DNA of 64,000 bases from Bacteroidetes bacterium GWF2_38_335 (GTDB lineage: Bacteria > Bacteroidota > Bacteroidia > Bacteroidales > GWF2-38-335), in assembly GCA_001769535.1 (NCBI GenBank), contig MEOH01000015.1:1-64000 (forward strand), written 5' to 3'. The notes under the pieces are model-generated. The model worked only from the letters and a program-made list of their open reading frames with translations. It made no database searches and had not been told where the DNA came from. Position numbers and translations under genes: made by a program. Numbering within the stretch: position 1 is the first letter of the stretch; each line of letters opens with the position of its first letter. Of this stretch, positions 16,974 through 25,003 are shown one piece after another.

Positions 16974-17603
16974 TTAGTGTTCTGAAAGGTATTTTGAGAC
17001 ACCTTCAGCAGACGCATTCATGGCATCGTCGCCTTTATGCCAATTGGCCGGGCAAACCTCACCATGCTCTTCGAAATGCTGCAGTGCATCAACCATTCTG
17101 ATTGCCTCATCAACGCTTCGGCCCAGCGGCAGGTCATTTATTACCTGATGGCGAACGATTCCCTGTTTATCAATGAGGAACAATCCACGGTAAGCCACGG
17201 GAGCACCGTTAAAACATGACTCACCAATTTCATTATACTCATGTTCACCAGCCAGCACGTCATAATTTTCAGAGATGGTTTTAGAAAGATCAGCAACCAA
17301 TGGAAATTTCACTCCTTTGATTCCGCCCGCCTTTTGCTCGGTATTGAGCCAGGCCCAGTGAGAAAATTCAGAATCAACAGAACAACCCACAACAGCAACA
17401 TTCCTCTTCTCAAACTCATCTATTTTCTTTTGAAAAGCAATAATCTCTGTAGGACAAACAAAGGTGAAATCGAGCGGGTAAAAGAAAAATACCACATGTT
17501 TTTTACCAATAAATTGTTCCAGAGAAAAATTATCAACTATTTCATGTCCGTTTACAACGGCTTTTGCGCTGAATAACGGAGCTTTTTTTCCAACTAAACT
17601 CAT
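16974..17603 (-). CDS. 2-Cys peroxiredoxin (AhpC/Prx1 type)
   Basis: Thiol peroxidase that reduces hydrogen peroxide and organic peroxides in the cytoplasm. The 209-residue protein has peroxidatic Cys50 in DFTFVCPTE and resolving Cys184 in GEVCPANW, with the usual Prx1/AhpC spacing. A Trp-rich segment (SHWAWLNTEQKAGGIKGVKF) and the GLFLIDKQGIVRH strand are also conserved. The gene starts 31 bases after the ferritin gene on the same strand with no promoter in the gap, so the two probably form an operon joining peroxide removal and iron storage. An AhpF or thioredoxin reductase partner is not in this window. Confidence 0.93.
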   Translation of the reverse strand: MSLVGKKAPLFSAKAVVNGHEIVDNFSLEQFIGKKHVVFFFYPLDFTFVCPTEIIAFQKKIDEFEKRNVAVVGCSVDSEFSHWAWLNTEQKAGGIKGVKFPLVADLSKTISENYDVLAGEHEYNEIGESCFNGAPVAYRGLFLIDKQGIVRHQVINDLPLGRSVDEAIRMVDALQHFEEHGEVCPANWHKGDDAMNASAEGVSKYLSEH

Positions 17604-17634
17604 TTTTTGTACTTTTTAGATTAATCAATTCATA

Positions 17635-18141
17635 TTACGCAGTTGGACTTGCAGCAGCAGCTCTCAGACTCATAATGTCTTTATCAAACATATAAAGGTT
17701 GTCTTTGTTCAACATTTTCAGTTTGTCAATAACAGTACGTACCGAAGCTTCCTCTTCAACCTGTTCGGTAAGGAACCACTGAGCCCAATTGTAGGTTACA
17801 AAGTCTTTTTCATCAATGCAAACACTAGATATTTTACTGATCGATTCAGTAATATACTGTTCGTGTTTAAGCACCTCGTCAAAAAGAACTTTAACGTCTT
17901 TATATTCAACCGGAGGTTGTTTAAATGCAGGAATCACAGCATGACTACCACGTTCGCCAATATATGAAATAAATTTCTTCATATGCAGTCTTTCCTCTTC
18001 GGCCTGAGCATAAAGCCACTGGGCTATTCCGGGGAAACCATTTGCCTCGGCCCATGTAGCCATAGCAAGATACAGATTTGAAGAATATCCTTCTTTTTCA
18101 ATCTGTTCGATCAGTATTTTTTCAACTTTTTTCTTAAGCAT
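17635..18141 (-). CDS. ftnA: Ferritin (non-haem, FtnA type)
   Basis: Cytoplasmic iron-storage protein forming a 24-subunit shell with ferroxidase centres. The 168-residue four-helix protein has the expected ligands: Glu17 (IEKEGYSS), Glu50 and His53 (EEERLHMKKF), plus further acidic residues in the third and fourth helices (Glu at HEQYITES; QVEEEASV). It ends in a short AAAASPTA tail. A well-placed consensus promoter lies 43 bases upstream, and the peroxiredoxin gene follows after 31 bases. Peroxide is produced or used in iron oxidation, so co-expression makes sense. I found no Fur-like box with confidence. Confidence 0.93.
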   Translation of the reverse strand: MLKKKVEKILIEQIEKEGYSSNLYLAMATWAEANGFPGIAQWLYAQAEEERLHMKKFISYIGERGSHAVIPAFKQPPVEYKDVKVLFDEVLKHEQYITESISKISSVCIDEKDFVTYNWAQWFLTEQVEEEASVRTVIDKLKMLNKDNLYMFDKDIMSLRAAAASPTA

Positions 18142-18183
18142 AGCGTTAATTGTTTAATTAGGTATTTAATTACTAAATAATCA

Positions 18184-18214
18184 CAAATATATAAATTTAA
18201 TCTAAATAAAACAA
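18184..18214 (-). promoter_or_regulatory. Promoter of the ferritin-peroxiredoxin operon
   Basis: Read on the minus strand, TTG (18214-18212), a 20-base spacer and TATATTTG (18191-18184) match the Bacteroidota consensus. The -7 box lies 42 bases before the ATG at 18141. Confidence 0.7.
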
Positions 18215-18342
18215 AAAATGTTCCATAGGAAAAATACTGAAATTTTGTCATATATACAAAAAGCAGTCTGACAAAAAAAGAAACTGATAATTTATAAAAG
18301 AACCGAAGTATTCATTTTTTTCATATTTTTAGCAGAAAAAAG

Positions 18343-18801
18343 ATGAAGCATTTTGAGATAACCCATTTTCCTGAAATTGAGAAAATAATAAACTCTGTGG
18401 ATGTGTGCAATATTGCCATGGTTGACGGAGATAAGCCCTACGTCCTTCCTTTTAACTTCGGATACAGGGACAAAATTATTTACATACATTCTGGTCCGGG
18501 CGGCCGAAAAACAACTGTGCTAAAGAAGAACAATAATGTTTGTATTTCATTTGAACGCGACGGAAAGCTTCATTTTGTCAGCGAGGGGGTTGCCTGCAGT
18601 TACTCAATGAAGTTCAGATCAGTAATAGCAGAAGGCAAGCTACAATTTATTGAAGATTTCGATGAAAAAGTTGAAGCGCTAAACATCATCATGAAGCATT
18701 ATACCAAAAAAGAATTTGAGTATAGCAGTCCGGCTGTTCATGGAGTATGTGTGATGAAGATTGTTATTGAGAAAATTTCGGGACGGAAAAGGGGGTACTA
18801 G
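18343..18801 (+). CDS. Pyridoxamine 5'-phosphate oxidase-like FMN-binding protein (NimA-like)
   Basis: A 152-residue split-barrel flavoprotein of the PNPOx-like/nitroimidazole-resistance group. Characteristic segments are the N-terminal CNIAMVDGDKPYVLPFNFGY, the strand-turn IIYIHSGPGGRKTTVLKKNN, FERDG and the SVIAEGKLQFIED strand. Members bind FMN, and some reduce nitro compounds; the natural substrate is often unknown. It is monocistronic, with a terminator downstream shared with the Rnf operon. It lies between ferritin and Rnf, in a redox-rich neighbourhood. Fold assignment is firm; the reaction is unknown. Confidence 0.85.
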   Translation: MKHFEITHFPEIEKIINSVDVCNIAMVDGDKPYVLPFNFGYRDKIIYIHSGPGGRKTTVLKKNNNVCISFERDGKLHFVSEGVACSYSMKFRSVIAEGKLQFIEDFDEKVEALNIIMKHYTKKEFEYSSPAVHGVCVMKIVIEKISGRKRGY

Positions 18802-18810
18802 GGGGGGTAT

Positions 18811-18840
18811 GGATTATAGGTTATAGGTTATGGGTTATGG
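18811..18840. repeat. Short 7-bp tandem repeat
   Basis: Four consecutive copies of a heptamer of the form TTATAGG/TTATGGG lie between the FMN-protein gene and the terminator. Such tracts can change copy number by slippage; there is no coding consequence here. Confidence 0.6.
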
Positions 18841-18850
18841 CACAATAAAA

Positions 18851-18879
18851 AAAAATGGAACCGGTGGTTCCATTTTTTT
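18851..18879. terminator. Bidirectional terminator between the FMN-protein gene and rnfA
   Basis: A 12-bp stem (AAAAATGGAACC with GGTTCCATTTTT) and a 3-nt loop GGT, followed by T on one strand and preceded by A on the other. It lies 50 bases after the stop at 18801 and 17 bases from the rnfA stop at 18896, so it ends both transcripts. Confidence 0.85.
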
Positions 18880-18895
18880 GTTTATTGAGAGTTGA

Positions 18896-19474
18896 TTAGA
18901 TTTTAACCAATCCGGTGAAACCCTGGAAAGCGAGGGCAAGAATTCCTGCGACGATTAAAGCAATAGGCACACCTTTCATTCCTTTTGGTATTTTAACCAG
19001 TTCCATTTGCTCCCTGATGCCTGCGAACAAAACAAGAGCAAAGGCAAAACCTAACGATGTACCGACGGCAAAAACAACCGATTTCATCAGATCAAAATCC
19101 TTTTGAATCACTAAAATAGCCACACCAAGGATAGCACAGTTTGTTGTGATCAGAGGAAGATAAATACCCAATGCCTGATATAAAGGAGGACTCACCTTTT
19201 TAAGGATAATTTCCACCATCTGGACAAGGGCAGCAATAATCAGAATATAAGATATGGTTTGAAGATATCCTATTTCGAATGCATCAAGCACATATTTTTG
19301 CACGAGGAAAGTCATAATGGTTGCAAGCACCATAACAAACAACACAGCACCACTCATTCCAATTGCAGTAGATGTTTTATTTGAAACACCTAAAAAAGGG
19401 CAAATGCCGAGAAACTGCATCAGAACTATGTTGTTTACCAAAATTGCGGATATTATTAAATATAAATAGTCCAT
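18896..19474 (-). CDS. rnfA: Rnf complex subunit RnfA
   Basis: Integral membrane subunit of the ion-translocating ferredoxin:NAD+ oxidoreductase. The 192-residue protein has six membrane helices and the family motifs NNIVLMQFLGICPFLGVS near the N-terminus, with the Cys that helps bind the membrane-embedded iron-sulfur cluster. It is homologous to NqrE and paired with RnfE in inverted topology. It is the last gene of the operon, 23 bases after rnfE, followed by a bidirectional terminator. The order B-C-D-G-E-A is the usual one for this complex. Confidence 0.95.
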   Translation of the reverse strand: MDYLYLIISAILVNNIVLMQFLGICPFLGVSNKTSTAIGMSGAVLFVMVLATIMTFLVQKYVLDAFEIGYLQTISYILIIAALVQMVEIILKKVSPPLYQALGIYLPLITTNCAILGVAILVIQKDFDLMKSVVFAVGTSLGFAFALVLFAGIREQMELVKIPKGMKGVPIALIVAGILALAFQGFTGLVKI

Positions 19475-19497
19475 TTTATTTTTTCTTTAAGTTGTTG

Positions 19498-20085
19498 CTA
19501 TTTTAGTTTTTTGCTCAATTTATTCATTAATGCCATTAAAAAGCCATAGCATATAAAAGCACCAGGGGCAAGCACAAATACAAGCATGCCATCAGCTTCG
19601 ATGATTTTATGCCCAAAGATTGCATTACCACCAAGAAATTCTCTTACCGAACCGAGCATAACCAGGGCAATAGTAAAGCCAATGCCCATACCCAGACCGT
19701 CAATAAAAGATTTCAATACGTTATTTTTAGAAGCAAATGCTTCAGCTCTGCCAAGAACTATACAGTTAACAACGATCAATGGGATAAAAATACCTAGGCT
19801 TTTATGAAGGTCGTTAACATAGGCATTCATTGAAAGATCAATAATTGTTACAAACGATGCAATAATAACAACGAATGCAGGGATTCTAACTTTGTCAGGA
19901 ATAGCAGACTTCACCATTGAAATAACTATATTTGACATAAAGAGGACGAAAGTAGTAGCAAGTCCCATTCCAAGTCCGTTCATCGCAGAAGTGGTAACAG
20001 CAAGAGTAGGACAAGTTCCAAGGACTAAAACAAAAACCGGATTTTCCTTAACAAATCCATTGGTAAAAATTTTAAAGTTACCCAT
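19498..20085 (-). CDS. rnfE: Rnf complex subunit RnfE
   Basis: Membrane subunit homologous to NqrD; with RnfA it forms the core carrying the membrane iron-sulfur centre. The 195-residue protein has the family N-terminus (FKIFTNGFVKENPVFVLVLG then TCPTLAVTTSA), including the conserved Cys, and six hydrophobic helices. Its ATG overlaps the rnfG stop by one base (TAATG), so translation is coupled. A full AGGAGG sits 9 bases before the ATG. Confidence 0.95.
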   Translation of the reverse strand: MGNFKIFTNGFVKENPVFVLVLGTCPTLAVTTSAMNGLGMGLATTFVLFMSNIVISMVKSAIPDKVRIPAFVVIIASFVTIIDLSMNAYVNDLHKSLGIFIPLIVVNCIVLGRAEAFASKNNVLKSFIDGLGMGIGFTIALVMLGSVREFLGGNAIFGHKIIEADGMLVFVLAPGAFICYGFLMALMNKLSKKLK

Positions 20086-20663
20086 TATTCGATTCCTCCT
20101 TCATTTTTAAGATTCATAAATGCACTATAGGCTTTTGACAAAGCATCGCAATATCCTCTTGAAGAAATTGTTGCGGCAGTAATCGCATCAACCATGCCCC
20201 CATCCTTTTTTACGATAAGGGAGAATGTTGCAGGATCTTTTCCTTTAAATTGATCGTTCCAGGGAGAAACACTTTTTTGCATTTTATCTCCCAAACCAGG
20301 AGTTTCGTGATGTGTTAGCACATTTGAATCGATTATTTTGCCGTCATTATCGAAACCAACAATAATTTCAAAATGACCGCTAAACCCGGCATCTGTAAAA
20401 GATTTGATTGCTGTACCAATAACTTTACCATCTTTTTTTACAATATAAATTGTTAACCCATCTTTTTCAATTGGTTCAGAAACTTCAGCTTCAGCGGCAC
20501 CAGGAACAACAACTCCGATCTGTTCATTAAGAAATTTCTGTTTTGCTTCCTCAATAGGGCCTTTAGTTGATTCGTAAACAAACCCTAAGGCAGCAGCGGC
20601 TACAGCTGACACTATAAAAAGTGACAGGACCATATTTAATAAGTTTGATTCTTTCTTAGCCAT
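20085..20663 (-). CDS. rnfG: Rnf complex subunit RnfG, covalent FMN subunit
   Basis: Periplasm-facing electron-transfer subunit with a single N-terminal membrane anchor (about 8-28) and an FMN-binding domain. I chose the ATG at 20663 (MAKKESNLLNMVLSL), giving 192 residues; a TTG at 20699 would overlap rnfD. The flavinylation motif near the C-terminus reads DAITAATISS, with Thr at about residue 165 as the expected attachment site. The usual motif has Gly before the Ala (T/S-G-A-T), and here that Gly is Ala. ApbE, encoded at 51865-52902, is the enzyme that attaches the FMN. The coding end of rnfG also contains the Shine-Dalgarno sequence for rnfE. Confidence 0.93.
   Translation of the reverse strand: MAKKESNLLNMVLSLFIVSAVAAAALGFVYESTKGPIEEAKQKFLNEQIGVVVPGAAEAEVSEPIEKDGLTIYIVKKDGKVIGTAIKSFTDAGFSGHFEIIVGFDNDGKIIDSNVLTHHETPGLGDKMQKSVSPWNDQFKGKDPATFSLIVKKDGGMVDAITAATISSRGYCDALSKAYSAFMNLKNEGGIE
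20095..20100 (-). promoter_or_regulatory. Strong Shine-Dalgarno sequence of rnfE
   Basis: AGGAGG on the minus strand, 9 bases before the rnfE ATG at 20085 and inside the end of rnfG. Bacteroidota genes usually lack a clear Shine-Dalgarno sequence, so this one and the one before rnfC are notable. Confidence 0.7.
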
Positions 20664-20673
20664 AATACTTTTT

Positions 20674-21720
20674 TTAAGTTGTTGATTTTGGTTCACCAAA
20701 ACGTTTTGGTTTACATCCTTTGTTTATTAGCGGTACAAATGCATTCATAATTAATATAGCAAAAGAAACACCCTCCGGATAAACTCCGAAAACTCTTATA
20801 ATTACAGTTAGCATTCCAATTCCAATTCCAAAAATTATCATTCCAAGAGGGGACATTGGTGATGTCACCATATCCGTAGCCATGAAAACTGCACCAAGCA
20901 TAACGCCGCCGGTACAAAGGTGGAAAATAGGATCTGCATAAGCGTCAGGATTGGCCAAATGTAATATACCTGCAAAAGCAAAAATAGTTCCAAGCATTGT
21001 AACTGGTATGTGCCAGGTAATTATTTTTCTTAACAGCATGTACAAACCACCAATAAGAATTGCAATAACCGAAACTTCACCAAGAGAACCTCCCAAGTCA
21101 CCCATCATTTGTTGCATGTAATCAGGAAATTGGTAAAGTCCGTCCTGAGAATTAATGCCATTTTCAAGAATATCGGAGACCGTTCTTTCGCCCTTTGATA
21201 ATTCTGTTTTAAGAGCACCTAAAGGGGTTGGACCAGTAACAGCATCGGTATAGCCGGAAAAAGTAAAATTAAACTTATCGGGTTTGGGCCATGAGGTCAT
21301 CTGTACCGGATATGAAAGTAATAAGAAAACCCTGCCAACCAAAGCCGGATTAAATGGATTATTACCTAAACCGCCAAATGGCATTTTTGCAACTCCAATT
21401 GCAAATAAACTACCAAATACCACAATCCACCAAGGAATATTACTTGGTACGTTAAAAGCAAGCAACATACCTGTTATAATGGCGGATCCGTCAAAAATTG
21501 AAACCGGACCCTTTAGTAAAAATTTTTGAATCAGGGATTCAAAAACCAGGCAAGCAACGACTGCAGTCAATGTGGTGACAAGTGCCCCCAATCCGAAGTA
21601 ATAAACTGACACTGCAAAAGCCGGAAGCATTGCAATAATAACTCCATACATGATTTTCTTTACAGAATTACTGCTGTAATCATGAGGAGATGGTGCGACG
21701 AAAAATTTATTTGTGCTCAT
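20674..21720 (-). CDS. rnfD: Rnf complex subunit RnfD, covalent FMN membrane subunit
   Basis: Membrane subunit homologous to NqrB, 348 residues with about nine to ten helices. The N-terminal FVAPSPHDYSSNSVKKIMYG and the NPFNPALVGRVFLLLSYP segment are family signatures. The flavinylation site reads YTDAVTGPTPLGAL, with Thr at about 165 as the expected FMN-phosphate attachment site; most relatives have T/S-G-A-T rather than T-G-P-T. The ATG shares one base with the rnfC stop (TAATG) and so is translationally coupled. Confidence 0.94.
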   Translation of the reverse strand: MSTNKFFVAPSPHDYSSNSVKKIMYGVIIAMLPAFAVSVYYFGLGALVTTLTAVVACLVFESLIQKFLLKGPVSIFDGSAIITGMLLAFNVPSNIPWWIVVFGSLFAIGVAKMPFGGLGNNPFNPALVGRVFLLLSYPVQMTSWPKPDKFNFTFSGYTDAVTGPTPLGALKTELSKGERTVSDILENGINSQDGLYQFPDYMQQMMGDLGGSLGEVSVIAILIGGLYMLLRKIITWHIPVTMLGTIFAFAGILHLANPDAYADPIFHLCTGGVMLGAVFMATDMVTSPMSPLGMIIFGIGIGMLTVIIRVFGVYPEGVSFAILIMNAFVPLINKGCKPKRFGEPKSTT

Positions 21721-23054
21721 TATTTTTGATTTCTAGCTCTGATTATTTTATTAACTTCTGATTTACCTAGTCTGATATAGTCTAAAAGTGGTCTGGCAGC
21801 CGGACAAGTATATGCGCATGAGCCACATTCGATGCAATCCAGCGCCCCTTCGCTTTCAACCATGTCCCATGTAGTGTTTTCAACCAAAGGCATAAGCAAA
21901 TAAGGTTCGAGTCCCATTGGGCATACAGAAAGACATTTAGCACATCGGATACAATTTTGAATTTCTTCTCTTTTTGCATTGTTTTCAGGCAAAATTAGAA
22001 TACCTGATGTTCCTTTTGTTACGGGAACTTCAATTGTATTTAGTGCTTTCCCCATCATTGGTCCGCCATTTACAACCTTTGCAGTATCTTCAGGTAATCC
22101 GCCTGCTGCTTCAATTAGTTGGGCTACAGGAGTTCCGATTCTTGTAAGAAAGTTTGATGGTTTTTTTACAGATTTTCCAGTAACGGTGACCACCCTTTCG
22201 ATGAGGGGCTTATTTTTTTGAACAGCTTCATAAACAGCAAAGGCAGTTCCAACATTATGAACCACTGCGCCAACATCAATAGGAAGGCAGCCAGACGGAA
22301 CTTCTCTGTTAATTAATGCTTTAATAAGTTGTTTTTCACCACCCTGAGGATACTGAACTTTACAGGCATGAACAGTGATACCTGAGAATTCTTTGGATAT
22401 TTCGGTAAAGAGGTTGATGGCATCGGATTTATTGTTTTCAATTCCGATCATTCCCTTTGAAACACCAAGCGCTTTCATAAGGATTTGTGTTCCAACCATT
22501 ATCTCTTTTCCCTTTTCCATCATTAGCTGATGGTCAGATGTGAGGTAAGGTTCACATTCAACAGCATTAATGATAAGCAAATCAGCCTTTTTGCCTTGTG
22601 GAACGGAAAGTTTAACATGAGAAGGAAATGTAGCCCCGCCCAATCCAACAATACCTGATTCGGCAATTTTCTTAATAATTTCTTCACCTGAAAGGGTAAT
22701 GTCCTTTTTAAGATCTTTACTGGTATCTATTGCTGGTTCCCATTCGTCACCTTCAACATCAATAACAACAGCCTTGCGTTTATAACCGGTTGAATCCATC
22801 ATATCATCTATTTTAGAAACGACGCCTGAAACAGAAGAATGGATGTTTGCAGAAACGAATCCGGAACTTTGGGCAATAATCTGACCAACCTTAACCTTAT
22901 CACCTTTTTTTACTATTGGTGCAGAGGGAGCACCAATGTGTTGTGCTATTGGAATTGACACTGTTTTGGGCAGCGGTAATTTTTCAATAGCCACACCTGC
23001 AGAAAACTTATTCTCTGCAGGGTGAATACCACCTTTTGGAAATGTTTTTAACAC
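21720..23054 (-). CDS. rnfC: Rnf complex subunit RnfC
   Basis: Peripheral cytoplasmic subunit that exchanges electrons with NAD(H). It carries FMN- and NADH-binding regions and two [4Fe-4S] clusters. The 444-residue protein has an N-terminal biotinyl-like/barrel segment (HIGAPSAPIVKKGDKVKVGQ), a Rossmann-like GLGGATFPSHVKL region, and ferredoxin motifs CIRCAKCLSVCP and CIECGSCAYTCP. The start is a GTG at 23054, fixed by a perfect AGGAGG 5 bases upstream. It is short compared with proteobacterial RsxC, which has a long repeat tail. The rnfB gene ends 43 bases upstream. Confidence 0.95.
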   Translation of the reverse strand: MLKTFPKGGIHPAENKFSAGVAIEKLPLPKTVSIPIAQHIGAPSAPIVKKGDKVKVGQIIAQSSGFVSANIHSSVSGVVSKIDDMMDSTGYKRKAVVIDVEGDEWEPAIDTSKDLKKDITLSGEEIIKKIAESGIVGLGGATFPSHVKLSVPQGKKADLLIINAVECEPYLTSDHQLMMEKGKEIMVGTQILMKALGVSKGMIGIENNKSDAINLFTEISKEFSGITVHACKVQYPQGGEKQLIKALINREVPSGCLPIDVGAVVHNVGTAFAVYEAVQKNKPLIERVVTVTGKSVKKPSNFLTRIGTPVAQLIEAAGGLPEDTAKVVNGGPMMGKALNTIEVPVTKGTSGILILPENNAKREEIQNCIRCAKCLSVCPMGLEPYLLMPLVENTTWDMVESEGALDCIECGSCAYTCPAARPLLDYIRLGKSEVNKIIRARNQK

Positions 23055-23059
23055 TTTTA

Positions 23060-23065
23060 CCTCCT
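23060..23065 (-). promoter_or_regulatory. Shine-Dalgarno sequence that decides the rnfC GTG start
   Basis: AGGAGG on the minus strand followed by TAAAA and then GTG at 23054. Spacing and sequence are ideal and support GTG initiation of rnfC. Confidence 0.75.
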
Positions 23066-23097
23066 GGTTTTATAATTATTAATAGTTTGAATCTATA

Positions 23098-23967
23098 TTA
23101 GCTTACTTCAACTTCATTTTTTTCTGATACTTCCTCTTTTGCTTTCCTTGGGGGGAAGTTCAGTTCATGAATTGCATGAGTATCGCAAACAGCAACACAT
23201 TTGCGACAAAGTTTACATTTTTCAAAATCAATATAGGACAAGAAATTGGTGATGGTAATTGCATCGTATGCACATTCCTTCACACATTTTGTGCAACCGG
23301 TACAGGCAACCTCACAAGCTTTTTTAGCAGTACCGCCACGATCCTGATTCATGCAGGAAACAAAAATTCTTCTATCCTTTTTACCTTTGTTCCTTAATTC
23401 AATAATATTTTTCGGACAAGCAGTGACACATGCGCCACAGGCAACACACTTTTCATTTGACACCACAGGCAACTGAGATTTTTTGTCAATATAGATGGCA
23501 TCAAAATTGCATACAGTAACACAATCGCCCAATCCAAGGCAGCCAAATGAGCAACCAGTTTCACCGCTGTAAAGGTTGGCAGCAATTTTACAGGATGTTG
23601 CACCATCGTACACATTTATCCTTGCAGTTCTTTCAGGAGTGCCTGAGCATCTAATTACAGCAATCTGCGGTTCCTTTTCGGCAGCTGCCATTCCAAGAAT
23701 TCCGGCTACATTTTTCATGCAGTCATTGCCTCCTACCGGGCAGTTTAGCTTGTCGAGCGATTCAGCCTTTACACAGGCTTCCGCAAATCCTCTGCAACCG
23801 GGATATCCACAACCGCCACAATTTGCACCCGGAAGTGCTTCAGCAACCTGGTCGATCCTGGGGTCTTCAATTACCTTAAATCTTTGCGCAATTACATAAA
23901 GAATAACGGCAGAAAAGATACCCAGTGCCGCCATGGTAATAATTGTATACAAAACAATATCGCTCAT
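23098..23967 (-). CDS. rnfB: Rnf complex subunit RnfB, polyferredoxin
   Basis: Entry point for electrons from ferredoxin. The 289-residue protein has one N-terminal membrane helix (about 4-24). Next is the 4Fe-4S domain with the motif LPGANCGGCGYPGCRGFAEA (about 47-66). A series of Cys-rich ferredoxin motifs follows (CSFGCLGLGDCVTVC, CVACGACVTACP, CTGCTKCVKEC, CKLCRKCVAVC), giving several clusters. The C-terminus is acidic and Lys-rich. It starts 10 bases after the RseC-like gene, whose product may act on the same redox system. Confidence 0.95.
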   Translation of the reverse strand: MSDIVLYTIITMAALGIFSAVILYVIAQRFKVIEDPRIDQVAEALPGANCGGCGYPGCRGFAEACVKAESLDKLNCPVGGNDCMKNVAGILGMAAAEKEPQIAVIRCSGTPERTARINVYDGATSCKIAANLYSGETGCSFGCLGLGDCVTVCNFDAIYIDKKSQLPVVSNEKCVACGACVTACPKNIIELRNKGKKDRRIFVSCMNQDRGGTAKKACEVACTGCTKCVKECAYDAITITNFLSYIDFEKCKLCRKCVAVCDTHAIHELNFPPRKAKEEVSEKNEVEVS

Positions 23968-23977
23968 ATTGAAATAA

Positions 23978-24415
23978 TTAAAATTGTTTTACAGTAAATA
24001 TAAATTTCTTTTTTAAATAACCGTTAAATAAAAATAATCCGAAATAATAAGGAATCAGAATGCCCAATGAAGCAAGCCCTGCCAAACCCTGATTGCCTGT
24101 TATTTCATAAGTAATAAAAAGGGCTATCATTACAAAAACAAATGGAAATAAATAACCATAAAATAGAGCCCAAAAACCCATGGATTTTTGCATTGTTATA
24201 TTAACTTCCTGATTTAACTGATGATTCCATTCTGGCCTGCTAACTTCAATGATTTTTTCCTGAACATCTGAAAGAGTACATGCGCTTTTACTGTGGCATT
24301 GTGCGCATGCTGAAACTGAGGTAACCGACACTTTCATCGTGTTTAGTCCTATTTCTTTAATAAAGCCTTTATGTTCTATTCCTTTTTCCAAAAAACAGCA
24401 TTTTTTTTCAGTCAC
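23978..24415 (-). CDS. RseC/MucC-family protein (SoxR-reducing system)
   Basis: A 145-residue protein. The soluble N-terminal part has a four-cysteine pattern CAQCHSKSAC (about 37-46, with more Cys at 6-7), and two membrane helices lie at about 82-103 and 108-130. RseC-family proteins act with Rsx/Rnf complexes; in E. coli RseC and RsxABCDGE keep SoxR reduced. First gene of the rnf operon. The start is uncertain: a GTG at 24415 coincides with a TACATTTG box (24422-24415), so if that is a promoter, translation may begin at the TTG at 24391 instead. Family assignment rests on Cys pattern, topology and position. Confidence 0.82.
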   Translation of the reverse strand: MTEKKCCFLEKGIEHKGFIKEIGLNTMKVSVTSVSACAQCHSKSACTLSDVQEKIIEVSRPEWNHQLNQEVNITMQKSMGFWALFYGYLFPFVFVMIALFITYEITGNQGLAGLASLGILIPYYFGLFLFNGYLKKKFIFTVKQF

Positions 24416-24563
24416 AAATGTATAACTGATGATAATAATAAATGTTGCTGAAAATCATATTTTCGGGTAAACTACTGTAATTTAGATTGCTTTTAAATAA
24501 TTGATCATTTTTTAAGGGTTGTTAATATCATAATTTTGAATGGTAAACTTCACCATTAGAATT

Positions 24564-24590
24564 AAAAAAAGCTGTCAGTTGACAGCTTTT
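24564..24590 (-). terminator. Terminator of the ankyrin gene
   Basis: A perfect palindrome with 11-base arms (AAAAGCTGTCA and its complement) around a GT centre. On the minus strand it lies 2 bases after the stop of the ankyrin gene and runs into a T7 tract. Confidence 0.8.
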
Positions 24591-24592
24591 CT

Positions 24593-25003
24593 TTATTCAT
24601 AGGCGCATTCTGCTTCTTCAAGAACTTGTATTTCATTATTACTAATAAGTTCTGCCTTACCTGAATGATTTACATTGGCATATTTATATACATCCAAAGC
24701 GCCCATTTCAATAAGGCATTTTACCAGTTCGAATTGTTCATTTATCAATGCACACTGAAGCGGGGAAAAACCATCACGGTCGGTTTTATTAATATCCGCC
24801 CCTAAATTCAAAAGAAATCTTACCATCTGTTCATCACCCAATTCAATTGCCTCATTTAATGGCGTGTAATCAAATTGCGTGTTGTTGATATCGACTCCGT
24901 TTTTTACAAGATCTTCAATAACCTTGAAGCTTTTAAAACCCCTTTGGACTGCATTGTGCAATCTAAGGTTTTTCACATAGATTTTTTCAATCGGATTTTT
25001 CAT
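24593..25003 (-). CDS. Ankyrin-repeat protein
   Basis: A 136-residue protein without signal peptide or membrane helix. Two clear ankyrin repeats are visible: TPLNEAIELGDEQMVRFLLN then LGADINKTD (about 47-75), and FSPLQCALINEQFELVKCLI then EMGALDVYKY (about 79-109). A degenerate N-terminal repeat (LHNAVQRGFKSFKVIEDLVK, about 15-34) precedes them. Ankyrin repeats mediate protein binding; the partner is unknown. The gene is single, with its own terminator. Confidence 0.85.
   Translation of the reverse strand: MKNPIEKIYVKNLRLHNAVQRGFKSFKVIEDLVKNGVDINNTQFDYTPLNEAIELGDEQMVRFLLNLGADINKTDRDGFSPLQCALINEQFELVKCLIEMGALDVYKYANVNHSGKAELISNNEIQVLEEAECAYE

Noticed and set aside
18811-18840. A CRISPR-like repeat suggested by the heptamer array
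   Set aside because: The units are 7 bases and directly tandem, with no spacers and no cas genes nearby.
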